Shown here: piece by piece, positions 32,883 through 40,924 of the stretch
Layout: the number at the start of each line of letters is the position of its first letter
Numbering within the stretch: position 1 is the stretch's first letter
DNA from: Schauerella fraxinea
GTDB lineage: Bacteria; Pseudomonadota; Gammaproteobacteria; Burkholderiales; Burkholderiaceae_B
NCBI GenBank assembly: GCA_030849945.1
Contig: JAVDKK010000002.1
Location: 186,001 to 250,000, forward strand
Direction of reading: 5' to 3'
DNA: 64,000 bases
The notes under the pieces: model-generated
Seen by the model: the letters and a program-made list of their open reading frames with translations, nothing else
Told to the model about the DNA's origin: nothing
Database searches by the model: none
Position numbers and translations under genes: made by a program

Positions 32883-34382
32883 ATGAGGCACCGCCTGGCT
32901 GATTGCATGTCTGACTGGGTGCAACGCACGCCGCACGCACCGGCACTATCAGCGGGCGCGATAACTTGGACCTACGCGCAGTTGCATGTGCAGGTGGAGC
33001 AGGCGACGATTGCGCTCGAAGGATGGGGCATTCGTGCAGGCGATCGCATCGCACTCGTGGGGGAGAACAGCCTGGCGCTGGCGGTCCTGATTCTCGCCGC
33101 TGGACGGCTGGATGCGTGGGCAGTGCTGGAGAACGCGCGTCGGGCACCGGCCGAGGTGGACGCGATCCTCGCGCTTGCGCAACCGCGACGCGCCGTGTTC
33201 GTGCTCGACGCGTCCCCGGATGCTGAGGCACACGGTGATCGATATGCCGCCGAACCGGTGACCACGTCCTTTGGGCGGGTGGCATTGGGGCCGCTCGATG
33301 ACGCCGCGCCCGAGGTGGTGCACGATGCATCCACCCGTCAGATCGCTGCTTTGATTTACACGACCGGCAGTACCGGCACGCCAAAGGGCGTGATGCTTAC
33401 GCACGGCAATCTCCTGCATATCGGTCGCACCATGCGAACGTTGCGCCGCGTGACCGCCGCCGATCGCGTCTATGGCGTGCTGCCGATCACCCATGTCATG
33501 GGCCTTTCCTCTGGGCTGATCGGCACGCTGTCATCCGGGGCGCATTTGCGATTGGTGGCTCGCTTTGCTGCGGCGCACTGCCTGGCAGCGCTGCGGGATG
33601 AGGCAATCACGATCCTGCAAGGCGCACCGGCCATGTTTGCGCGGCTGATCCAGGATGCTGCTGCAACGGGACGACTTGGACCCGCGTTGCGCTTCATTGC
33701 CGTAGGCGGTGCGCCGCTCGATCCGTCGCTCAAAGATAGGGTCGAGGCCGCGTTCGGGCTGCCGCTGCACAACGGATACGGATTGACGGAGGCATCGGGC
33801 ACGTGCTGGACGCAACTCGACATGTCGGTCCCCGACTGCAGCGTAGGTCCCCCGACACCGGGCGTGGATATCCGCATCCTCGATGCACATAAGAAACCCG
33901 TCATGCCTGGCGGCACGGGCGAGCTCTGGGTGCGGGGCCCTCATGTGGCAAACGGGTATTACCGTGCACCGGAGCAAACCGCGCGCGCATTTGGGCCCGA
34001 CGGTTGGTTCAATACCGAGGACCTCGCCCGCCAGGACCCGGACGGACGCGTGCATATCGAAGGACGCACCAAGGACCTGATCATCCGGTCAGGCTTCAAT
34101 GTTTCACCGCTGGAAGTAGAAATGGCGTTGAACAGCCATATCGGCGTGCGACTCGCTGCGGTGATTGGATGTGCGATCGAAGGCAACGAGGAAATCGTGG
34201 CTGTGATCGAACCCGCCGGTGAGACGCACACGCTGGTCGCCGCCTTGCAAGACTACTTGAAGACGCGGCTCTCGCCTTACAAGCGACCTACACGTTTTGT
34301 GTTCGTGGCGGCATTGCCCGTGGCACCCAATGGCAAGGTGCTCAAGCAGCAGCTTCGACAAATCATAGGAGAACTCTCATGA
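32883..34382 (+). CDS. AMP-dependent acyl-CoA synthetase/ligase (second copy)
   Basis: A 499-residue adenylate-forming enzyme. The P-loop LIYTTGSTGTPKGVMLTH, GYGLTEASGTCW, the hinge GRTKDLIIRSGFNVSP and the C-terminal lysine APNGKVLKQQL are present. TGGAGA lies 6 bases before ATG 32883. It differs clearly from the ligase at 28385, so the two are not a recent duplication and may act on different intermediates. It overlaps the following crotonase gene (ATGA). Confidence 0.9.
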   Translation: MRHRLADCMSDWVQRTPHAPALSAGAITWTYAQLHVQVEQATIALEGWGIRAGDRIALVGENSLALAVLILAAGRLDAWAVLENARRAPAEVDAILALAQPRRAVFVLDASPDAEAHGDRYAAEPVTTSFGRVALGPLDDAAPEVVHDASTRQIAALIYTTGSTGTPKGVMLTHGNLLHIGRTMRTLRRVTAADRVYGVLPITHVMGLSSGLIGTLSSGAHLRLVARFAAAHCLAALRDEAITILQGAPAMFARLIQDAAATGRLGPALRFIAVGGAPLDPSLKDRVEAAFGLPLHNGYGLTEASGTCWTQLDMSVPDCSVGPPTPGVDIRILDAHKKPVMPGGTGELWVRGPHVANGYYRAPEQTARAFGPDGWFNTEDLARQDPDGRVHIEGRTKDLIIRSGFNVSPLEVEMALNSHIGVRLAAVIGCAIEGNEEIVAVIEPAGETHTLVAALQDYLKTRLSPYKRPTRFVFVAALPVAPNGKVLKQQLRQIIGELS

Positions 34383-35149
34383 ACGATATCGTCAACGATG
34401 GCATCAACGATGCCGTCACCTACGAATCACGCGACGGCGTTGCAATCATCTCGATCAATCGGCCTGACCGTATGAATGCGATCGGGCCCGAGGTGGAGGC
34501 CGGGCTGGCGCGCGCATTCCGACGCTTGAACGACAGCGAGGAAGACCGTGTGGGGATTCTGACCGGCACAGGCAGCAAGGCGTTTTCCGCGGGCAAGGAC
34601 ATGCATTCGGAAGCGCCGCCGGACTATCGCAGCTTCACGCCGGGCGTCGGGATCGCATTGGACAAGCCGCTTATCGCCGCAGTCAGTGGCTGGTGCGTGG
34701 GGGGGGCCATCGTGCTTGTGCTGATGTGCGATCTGTGCGTGGTGACCGAGGACGCCAAGTTTACTTATCCAGAAGCGAAGCTGGGATTCGCCGGCGGAAT
34801 GATCGCGTCGCTCGCTGCGCGCGTGCCGCACAAGATCGCCATGGAATTGATGCTGTTGGGCGAAATCATTACCGCCGAGCGTGCATATCAGGTGGGCTTT
34901 GCCAACCGCATCGTGCCGCCCGGCCAGCACGTGGATGCCGCCATGGTGATGGCCCGGCGCCTGGCCGGCAACGCACCGTTGGTGATGGGCATGCTCAAAC
35001 GGCTTGCTGCAGCCACGATTCCACAAAGCCCGGTGGAAACGGCCGGCCATGCCTGGCGCGAGAACGAACGCGTGTTTCGCAGCGAGGATTTTCAGGAAGG
35101 GCTTGCCAGCTTCAAGCAAAAGCGCCTGCCGCAATTCAAGGGCGCTTGA
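34379..35149 (+). CDS. enoyl-CoA hydratase/isomerase
   Basis: A 256-residue crotonase. The first oxyanion loop GTGSKAFSAGKDM, second SGWCVGGAIVLVLMCD, and YPEAKLGFAGGM with a conserved glutamate are present. Unlike the crotonase at 26057 it keeps one of the two classic catalytic acids. The C-terminal half includes LLGEIITAERAYQVGFANRIV. It should hydrate or isomerise an enoyl-CoA derived from the adjacent ligase product. It overlaps the ligase gene by 4 bases. Confidence 0.88.
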   Translation: MNDIVNDGINDAVTYESRDGVAIISINRPDRMNAIGPEVEAGLARAFRRLNDSEEDRVGILTGTGSKAFSAGKDMHSEAPPDYRSFTPGVGIALDKPLIAAVSGWCVGGAIVLVLMCDLCVVTEDAKFTYPEAKLGFAGGMIASLAARVPHKIAMELMLLGEIITAERAYQVGFANRIVPPGQHVDAAMVMARRLAGNAPLVMGMLKRLAAATIPQSPVETAGHAWRENERVFRSEDFQEGLASFKQKRLPQFKGA

Positions 35150-35171
35150 ACCCCATCATCAAAGGATAAAC

Positions 35172-36155
35172 ATGTTCAAAGCATTGCTGTTGACCCAGCA
35201 AGACAAGGTCACACACGCCGCCGTTACCGAGGTCGACGAAGACCGCCTACCGGAAGGTGACGTAACCGTACGCGTGCAGTACAGCACGCTCAATTACAAG
35301 GACGCGCTCGCCATCACGGGTCGCGCACCCGTTGTGCGCCAATTTCCGATGGTGCCCGGCATCGATTTCGCGGGGGTGGTGGAAGCGTCGACCGCACCGG
35401 CCTTCAAGGTGGGCGACGCGGTGCTGCTCAATGGGTGGGGCGTAGGTGAGACGCATTGGGGCGGGCTGGCGCAACGCGCGCGGGTCCCGGCGAAATGGCT
35501 GCAGCCGCTTCCAGATGGGCTCGACGCGCGACGCGGAATGATGTTGGGAACCGCCGGCTACACGGCGATGCTCTGCGTGCTGCGACTTGAGACGCTCGGC
35601 CTGATGCCCGATCGCGGCCCGGTACTCGTGACGGGTGCGAACGGCGGCGTGGGCAGCACAGCCATCACGCTGCTTGCGCGTCGCGGCTATGAAGTGGTTG
35701 CCTCCACCGGACGCAGCGATGCGCATGAGCGACTGTTGACGCTAGGCGCTCGCCGCATCGTCGATCGCGCCACGCTGAGCGAACCGGGCAAGCCCTTGCA
35801 GAAGGAAGCATGGGCCGGCGTGGTCGATAGTGTGGGCAGCCATACGCTGGCCAATGCGTGCGCTGCCATGAAGTATGGCGGTGTGGTGGCAGCGTGTGGA
35901 CTCGCGCAAGGGATGGATCTCCCGAGTTCGGTGGCGCCCTTCATTCTGCGTGGTGTAACGCTTGCGGGTGTGGATAGCGTTTATGCCCCGATGGAGGTTC
36001 GGCGGCAGGCTTGGGAAGCACTGGCCAGAAGCTTGCCCACGGAGATCATCGATACCATGGCGCAGGAAGTGACATTGGAAGACGCCGCAGCGCAGGCCGA
36101 GCCGCTCCTGGCTGGACGCCTACCGCAGGGGCGCGTGCTGGTTCGCATCGATTAG
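35172..36155 (+). CDS. acuI: acrylyl-CoA reductase/YhdH family zinc-independent MDR oxidoreductase
   Basis: A 327-residue medium-chain reductase. The N-terminus FKALLLTQQD with STLNYKDALAITGRAPVVRQFPMVPGIDFAG (in parts) is characteristic of AcuI/YhdH; cofactor motif GANGGVGSTAITLLARRGYEVVASTGR shows the NADPH fold. AcuI reduces acryloyl-CoA to propanoyl-CoA and protects against this toxic electrophile. AAAGGATAA precedes the ATG at 35172. Its place after a crotonase and before a thiol dioxygenase suggests three-carbon CoA esters arise from this pathway. Confidence 0.87.
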   Translation: MFKALLLTQQDKVTHAAVTEVDEDRLPEGDVTVRVQYSTLNYKDALAITGRAPVVRQFPMVPGIDFAGVVEASTAPAFKVGDAVLLNGWGVGETHWGGLAQRARVPAKWLQPLPDGLDARRGMMLGTAGYTAMLCVLRLETLGLMPDRGPVLVTGANGGVGSTAITLLARRGYEVVASTGRSDAHERLLTLGARRIVDRATLSEPGKPLQKEAWAGVVDSVGSHTLANACAAMKYGGVVAACGLAQGMDLPSSVAPFILRGVTLAGVDSVYAPMEVRRQAWEALARSLPTEIIDTMAQEVTLEDAAAQAEPLLAGRLPQGRVLVRID

Positions 36156-36174
36156 AGGTCATCGAGGCTTGCGT

Positions 36175-36759
36175 ATGAACATCACCAGACTTAGAGAATT
36201 CGTCGTCTCGGCCACACGTCTCATGGACGCGACGCCTGCACACGTCATGCCGAGCGATGCGCTCCTGGCCGCGTTCACCGATCTCGTCTCGCACGATGAT
36301 TGGTTACCCGAATCCTGCGCGCGGTCGGATCCAGATCGGTATCAGCAGCACCTTCTGCACTGCGATCCGCTCGAGCGGTTCTCGCTGGTCAGCTTCGTAT
36401 GGGGGCCGGGGCAGCGCACGCCGGTGCACGATCATGGCGTCTGGGGGTACGTTGGCATGCTGCGCGGCGCGGAAACTGGGCAGCGTTTCGTCCGCCGAGG
36501 TCGGGGGTTCGAAGCGGATGGGTCGATGACCCGCCTGGAGCCCGGCGATGTGGACATCCTGCTGCCGGCAGAGGGCGACGTGCATCAGGTCGCCAATGCC
36601 TTTGCGGATCGCACCTCGATCAGCGTGCACCTTTACGGCGGCAATATCGGCGCTATCGCACGCCACGTCTACGATCCTGCCACGGGCGCGGCCAAGCCCT
36701 TCATCTCGGGATATTCGTCGCCGGATGTGCCCAATTTATGGGACCGCTCGAGCGGTTAG
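36175..36759 (+). CDS. cysteine dioxygenase-type cupin (thiol dioxygenase)
   Basis: A 194-residue cupin of the CDO type I family. Iron ligands H85 and H87 in TPVHDHGVWG and H137 in GDVHQVAN form the three-histidine site. Bacterial relatives oxidise L-cysteine or 3-mercaptopropionate to the sulfinate. No C-Y crosslink cysteine is obvious, which is usual for bacterial thiol dioxygenases. The neighbouring AcuI-like gene makes 3-mercaptopropionate chemistry a possibility. The ATG at 36175 follows GAGG; a TTG at 36169 is an alternative. Confidence 0.83.
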   Translation: MNITRLREFVVSATRLMDATPAHVMPSDALLAAFTDLVSHDDWLPESCARSDPDRYQQHLLHCDPLERFSLVSFVWGPGQRTPVHDHGVWGYVGMLRGAETGQRFVRRGRGFEADGSMTRLEPGDVDILLPAEGDVHQVANAFADRTSISVHLYGGNIGAIARHVYDPATGAAKPFISGYSSPDVPNLWDRSSG

Positions 36760-36823
36760 CGTCAGGCGATCGGCCCCGGACGCGTGCGTTACTATCGCCC
36801 ATCTCCCGAATAGAGGACACACC

Positions 36824-37573
36824 ATGGATAAAACCTTGCTCAAGGGTCTCATGGTGCTCGAGGCCGTAACCGACGTCGAACGCCAGCCCAGAACCATCGA
36901 TGAACTCGCGGCGCGGGTGGGGCTGACACGCAGCAACACGCACCGCACCCTGCAAACCCTGATTCACGCCGGCTATGTGGTCAAGGATGAGGAAACGGGC
37001 TGGTATCGCGGCTCGGTACGCCTGTTCGAAATGGCAGGGCGCCAACTCGCCCAGGTCGACGTACGCCGGCTGGCGCTGCCGGCGATGCGGATCCTGGCCG
37101 ACAAGACCGGCGAAACGGTACATCTTTCCGTGCTCGACGGCCTCGATGTGGTGTATATCGAGAAGATCGACAGCGCACAGCCTATTCGTGCCTACTCGAT
37201 GGTCGGGGGGCGCGGGCCTGCGTATGCCGTGGCGACGGGGAAGGCCTTGCTGGCGTATCAGCCAGAGAGTTATTTGGAGCGGTACGCGGGCGAGCTCGTG
37301 CAGCACACGCCGGCCACGTTGACCACCGTTGCAGCCATTCGGGACGACCTGAAGAAAGCCGTGCGGCTGGGGTATGCCATCAACCGGGGCGAGTGGCGCG
37401 CGGGCGTGGGCGGCGTCGCTGTGCCGATCTTCAATAGTCTTGGACATGTGGTCGCCGCCGTCGGGATATCGGGGCCGCTCGAACGGTTGTCGCCAAAGCA
37501 GATGAAGGCATTCGCGCCTGATGTCACCACCTGTGCAGAGACGGTCTCACGCAGCATGGGCTGCTCGGTATGA
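36824..37573 (+). CDS. IclR family transcriptional regulator
   Basis: A 249-residue regulator. The N-terminal winged helix (LKGLMVLEAV, TIDELAARVGLTRSNTHRTLQTLIHAGYV in parts) is followed by the IclR effector domain with SVLDGLDVVYIEKIDS, AVATGKALLAY and VGGVAVPIFNSLGHVVAAVGISGP (in parts). The ATG at 36824 follows AGAGGA. IclR proteins commonly control aromatic or CoA-ester catabolism. Sited at the end of the region, it may control the operons starting at 24894 and 30128. Confidence 0.9.
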   Translation: MDKTLLKGLMVLEAVTDVERQPRTIDELAARVGLTRSNTHRTLQTLIHAGYVVKDEETGWYRGSVRLFEMAGRQLAQVDVRRLALPAMRILADKTGETVHLSVLDGLDVVYIEKIDSAQPIRAYSMVGGRGPAYAVATGKALLAYQPESYLERYAGELVQHTPATLTTVAAIRDDLKKAVRLGYAINRGEWRAGVGGVAVPIFNSLGHVVAAVGISGPLERLSPKQMKAFAPDVTTCAETVSRSMGCSV

Positions 37574-37671
37574 CGACGGTATCGACGGCTACCGGATAGC
37601 GCGCTATTTCGGGCCAGTCATTGCGGCCCAGCCGCTCAGCGATGATGCGCGATCTCTACGAGGCGCGCACG

Positions 37672-38136
37672 TTAAGTATTCAGGCTCATGGGCTTGGCGC
37701 CACCCGGCGGCAAACCGAACAGGCGTCGCACCGCGTTAAGAAACGCACCGTACGGGCGACCCAGCACCAGCATCATGACGGCGGCGCTCAGCACGCCCAA
37801 CAGCAAGCCTCGTCCCGACGCGCCGCTGATGGCGATGATCGCCGCGTAGATGGGAACCTGAAAGCTGACGAGCGCGAGGCTGTCGTAGAGCAGCTGCGAC
37901 ATACGGTTGGGCTTCGCTCGGCGCATGAGAAAGTCTCGCCATACCCCATAAGGCCGGCCGACCGGAATCATCAGTGCAGCGCCGAGCAAGCGTGCGTGAA
38001 GCACCTGTTCCCACGTCATGCCCACGATAAACCGCTCATTGATGATGCCGGTGGTCGTGAAAAAGACAATAAGTGCCGACGTGTCCGCGATAAAAGCGCG
38101 GCGCGATTGATTGGACTGATTGGAATCGGATGTCAT
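37672..38136 (-). CDS. alaE: AlaE family L-alanine exporter-like protein
   Basis: A 154-residue membrane protein with four hydrophobic spans. Family landmarks are RAFIADTSALIVFFTTTGIINE, GMTWEQVLHARL, GRPYGVWRDFLMRRA and VSFQVPIYAAIIAISGA, aligning with E. coli AlaE (ADTFAMV, GMSFEQ, WPYGMYRDLFMR). AlaE exports L-alanine to prevent toxic accumulation. ATG 38136 (MTSDSNQSNQ) gives family length; the frame stays open to 38292 into the next gene. It ends convergently with the IclR gene. Confidence 0.86.
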   Translation of the reverse strand: MTSDSNQSNQSRRAFIADTSALIVFFTTTGIINERFIVGMTWEQVLHARLLGAALMIPVGRPYGVWRDFLMRRAKPNRMSQLLYDSLALVSFQVPIYAAIIAISGASGRGLLLGVLSAAVMMLVLGRPYGAFLNAVRRLFGLPPGGAKPMSLNT

Positions 38137-38156
38137 GCAAGGGGCCTTTGTGGCGT

Positions 38157-38771
38157 CTAGAGCGACGCCGGCCCGTCGGCCAGATAGGTCTGAATTTTTT
38201 CGAGCCGCGCGACCGGATCCTCCATCGACAGCAACCGCTCCTGTTCGCTGGAAGGCAGCGGCAGCAGCTCGCTCCATCGATCGGCCACCCAACCCGCTTC
38301 ATCGAGCCGGAAAGGCGGCGCAATCGGCATCTGTGTCGTCGGCACGCCATCTTGCTGCAACGAGGCGATGAACTTGCCGAGCGCATTGGCTGCCGACTGC
38401 AGCGATTCGGGAATCTCCTGCGGTGGCGCGTCGATCATGTCGATCACTTCGCCCATCCACAGGCCATACGGACCCTGTTCGTGGGACGTCAGCCGAAAGC
38501 GGGTGGTGCCCACGCAGCGGATCTCAAGCAGCGCCGGCATGGGCGCTTCCCACTTCTCGATGCGCGCCCGGGTGCCCACCGATGCAAACGTCTCACTGGA
38601 TTCGGGCACCCGCACCTCGCGGCCACTGATGAGCGGCACCACGCCGAACGTGCCGTCTTCGGCAATGCAGCGCCGGATCATGTCGAGATAGCGCACCTCG
38701 AAAATCCGCAGGTGCATGACACCGGCCGGGAAGAGGGCGCTGCTGAGGGGAAAAAGCGGGAGCGTTTCCAT
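38157..38771 (-). CDS. Lon N-terminal (substrate-binding) domain protein
   Basis: A 204-residue stand-alone LON substrate-binding domain. The N-terminus LPLFPLSSALFPAGVMHLRIFEVRYLDMI and the GTRARIEKWE region match; no ATPase or protease domain follows. Such proteins are widespread in Burkholderiales and their role is unknown, perhaps adaptor or peptide binding. It lies 20 bases upstream of alaE on the same strand, so the two may form a transcription unit. Confidence 0.85.
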   Translation of the reverse strand: METLPLFPLSSALFPAGVMHLRIFEVRYLDMIRRCIAEDGTFGVVPLISGREVRVPESSETFASVGTRARIEKWEAPMPALLEIRCVGTTRFRLTSHEQGPYGLWMGEVIDMIDAPPQEIPESLQSAANALGKFIASLQQDGVPTTQMPIAPPFRLDEAGWVADRWSELLPLPSSEQERLLSMEDPVARLEKIQTYLADGPASL

Positions 38772-38945
38772 ACGCCATCATGCCACGAAGGCCTCGCGGT
38801 CGCGAACGCTCAGGGGGGGCGACACATTTCAGGTCGCTGTAGGGTGAGTGTCATAAATTGGGCTGATCGAGGCGTTTGCGCAAAAAAACGAGAAAACAAG
38901 CAGCCGACGCCATCGATCCATAACAATGATCAGGAGCAGATATCA

Positions 38946-39920
38946 ATGAGCGTTTTCGTCAAAACAACGATGGCATTAATGGTGAGCGCCGTGGCATTAG
39001 GCGCAAGCGGTGCACACGCCGCCGATTGGCCGGATCATCCCATCACGATCGTGGCGCCGTTTTCGGCCGGGGGCGCAAACGATCTGGTGGCCCGCATCAT
39101 CGCCAAGGCTGTGGGCAGCGAACTGAAGCAGACCATCATCGTGGAGAACCGGGCCGGTGCCGGCGGTGCGGTGGGTGCCGCGCACGTCGCGCGGGCGCAG
39201 CCGGATGGTTACACCTATCTGGTCGGCAGCAATGGCACGGTGACCAACAGCATGATCCGATCGGATCAGCCGTACAAGGATGACGAGATCGTTCCGGTGG
39301 CGCTGTTGTCCGTGACGCCTTCCGTAATCGTGACGCAGCCGGGTAATCCGGCCAAGGACCTGAGAGAATTCGTGGCCAATGCGAAGGCCGCCAAGACTGA
39401 TCGCATTACGTTCTCGACTGCCGGCAACGGCAGCACGCCGCATTTCGTGGCAGTGATGATGAAGGCGGCCACCGGGCTGAATGTGGAGCCGATTGCATAT
39501 AAAAGCGGGGCCGAAGGGGTCACGGCAGTGGTCGGAAAGCAGGTCGACGCCACGTCCGAGGCCAGCATCGTAACGTTGCCGCTTGTGCAGGCGGGCAAGC
39601 TCAAGGCGTTGGCCACGACGCTGGACAAGCGGATGGCAAGTGCGCCAGATATTCCCACCACAAAGGAGTCCGGCTTTCCCGATATTCGCGTGGGTCATTG
39701 GGCGGGGCTGTATGCGCCGGCAGCCACGCCCACCGACGTGCTCGACAAGATGAATGCTGCGGTGAACAAGGCGCTGCAGACCAAGGCGGTGCAAGATGCG
39801 TTGGCGCAGAGCAGTATCGAGCCGGGTGGCGGCAGCCGCGCCGAATTCGTCGCGTTTACGAAGGACGAGCGCACTCGCCTGGGAGATGTGGTCAAGCAAG
39901 GTCACATGAAAGCGGATTGA
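38946..39920 (+). CDS. Bug/TctC family periplasmic receptor
   Basis: A 324-residue receptor. The signal peptide MSVFVKTTMALMVSAVALGASGAHA is followed by ITIVAPFSAGGANDLVARI, IIVENRAGAGGAVG and AQPDGYTYLVG. AGGAG lies about 10 bases before ATG 38946. It is isolated between the divergent Lon-N gene and the convergent lipid cluster, with no enzymes or TctAB alongside. Its ligand cannot be inferred from context. Confidence 0.9.
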   Translation: MSVFVKTTMALMVSAVALGASGAHAADWPDHPITIVAPFSAGGANDLVARIIAKAVGSELKQTIIVENRAGAGGAVGAAHVARAQPDGYTYLVGSNGTVTNSMIRSDQPYKDDEIVPVALLSVTPSVIVTQPGNPAKDLREFVANAKAAKTDRITFSTAGNGSTPHFVAVMMKAATGLNVEPIAYKSGAEGVTAVVGKQVDATSEASIVTLPLVQAGKLKALATTLDKRMASAPDIPTTKESGFPDIRVGHWAGLYAPAATPTDVLDKMNAAVNKALQTKAVQDALAQSSIEPGGGSRAEFVAFTKDERTRLGDVVKQGHMKAD

Positions 39921-40022
39921 CCGTCGAGCGCACAGAGCGACTGACACCCTGGCCGGTAGCTGAGCAGCTGCTTCCTTAGCGAAGATCAGCCCAAGGGGTG
40001 AGCGGTGGGTCAGCCCGCTCGC

Positions 40023-40919
40023 TCAGCTCACCGGCGCAGGCTCCGGCGCGCCATGTTGCGCGTCCCGCATTTGCATAAGCAGGGCGTGCAGCATCTCCGA
40101 CGACAATCCGTGCAGCACCAGACGGTGTCCCGCTCGCAAGGTCGACAACGGCACCAGCGGGTGGTTGTTGTTCACCAAAATCAAGTGGTGCGGGGCGGAC
40201 AGCAACTGCGCGGCGTAGATGCCGATCGTTTCGTCCAATTGCAGCGAGTTGGCGGCACGCCAGAAGTCGTTGTCCGTCAACAGCAACTGGTACAGCGGCG
40301 TAAACAACTCAATCGAACTCTGCAGATCCAGAAAATTGTATTTACCGTTGGGCATCGTATCCAACGGCAAATCCGGCTCGCGGATCATTGAGAAATCGAG
40401 ATGCTCGGGCGGGTGCATCTCCAGATTGGCGTCGCGTAGCGCCTGATTCAAGCGGATCACGAAGTTGAAGAGATTGATGTCGTGTTTGACGAACAGGTCA
40501 TCCCGATAATCGTCGACGGTATATGGCGTGAGCGGCGAGGTGGTAATGGGTGCAGGCGAGTTCTTGCCGATAAACGCCAGGATCTGCGATCCCAGATGGA
40601 AATGCCGCATGATGAGCCAATTGGCCTCGGGCGACACGAAGCGCTGTAGCCCCCACGCCAGAATGCGATGCAGCAGGCGGGAATGCGACCAGCGCTTGGG
40701 CAATACCGTTTTGATGATCTGGATCAGAATGATCGACAAGCGCGCCAGCGGCCGCAGAAATGGCAGCAGAAACTGGCGCGATCGCGAGCTCGAGTCTTTG
40801 AGCCACGCGGCCTTCACATTATCCGGCAGCGGGGTGCTGCGATCCAGATACGAGGCCAACCAGGGGCTGGGATCGGCGGGATCGTGGCCGCGTTCAAGAA
40901 ACTCGGGCGTACGGTTCAT
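40023..40919 (-). CDS. hypothetical protein of the ketosynthase-desaturase cluster
   Basis: A 298-residue protein I do not recognise. It is mostly helical with one strongly hydrophobic segment near residue 50-75 (LLPFLRPLARLSIILIQII) that could anchor it to the membrane, and histidine-containing stretches (LIMRHFHLGSQ; MHPPEHLDFSMI). The start is taken as ATG 40919; a TTG at 40928 overlapping the upstream stop is an alternative. It is the last gene in the four-gene cluster and is tightly coupled to the ketosynthase fusion, so a role in making or placing the same product is likely. Confidence 0.65.
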   Translation of the reverse strand: MNRTPEFLERGHDPADPSPWLASYLDRSTPLPDNVKAAWLKDSSSRSRQFLLPFLRPLARLSIILIQIIKTVLPKRWSHSRLLHRILAWGLQRFVSPEANWLIMRHFHLGSQILAFIGKNSPAPITTSPLTPYTVDDYRDDLFVKHDINLFNFVIRLNQALRDANLEMHPPEHLDFSMIREPDLPLDTMPNGKYNFLDLQSSIELFTPLYQLLLTDNDFWRAANSLQLDETIGIYAAQLLSAPHHLILVNNNHPLVPLSTLRAGHRLVLHGLSSEMLHALLMQMRDAQHGAPEPAPVS

Positions 40920-40924
40920 GGCGT

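Noticed and set aside
37596..37607. ATAGCGCGCTAT palindrome between iclR and alaE
   Set aside because: A 12-base perfect palindrome, but it lies in a convergent gap with no promoter to control and no T-run; likely chance.
38130..39920. 596-codon extended version of the Bug receptor at 38946
   Set aside because: The extension is antisense to the Lon-N-domain gene; signal peptide and AGGAG fix the start at 38946.
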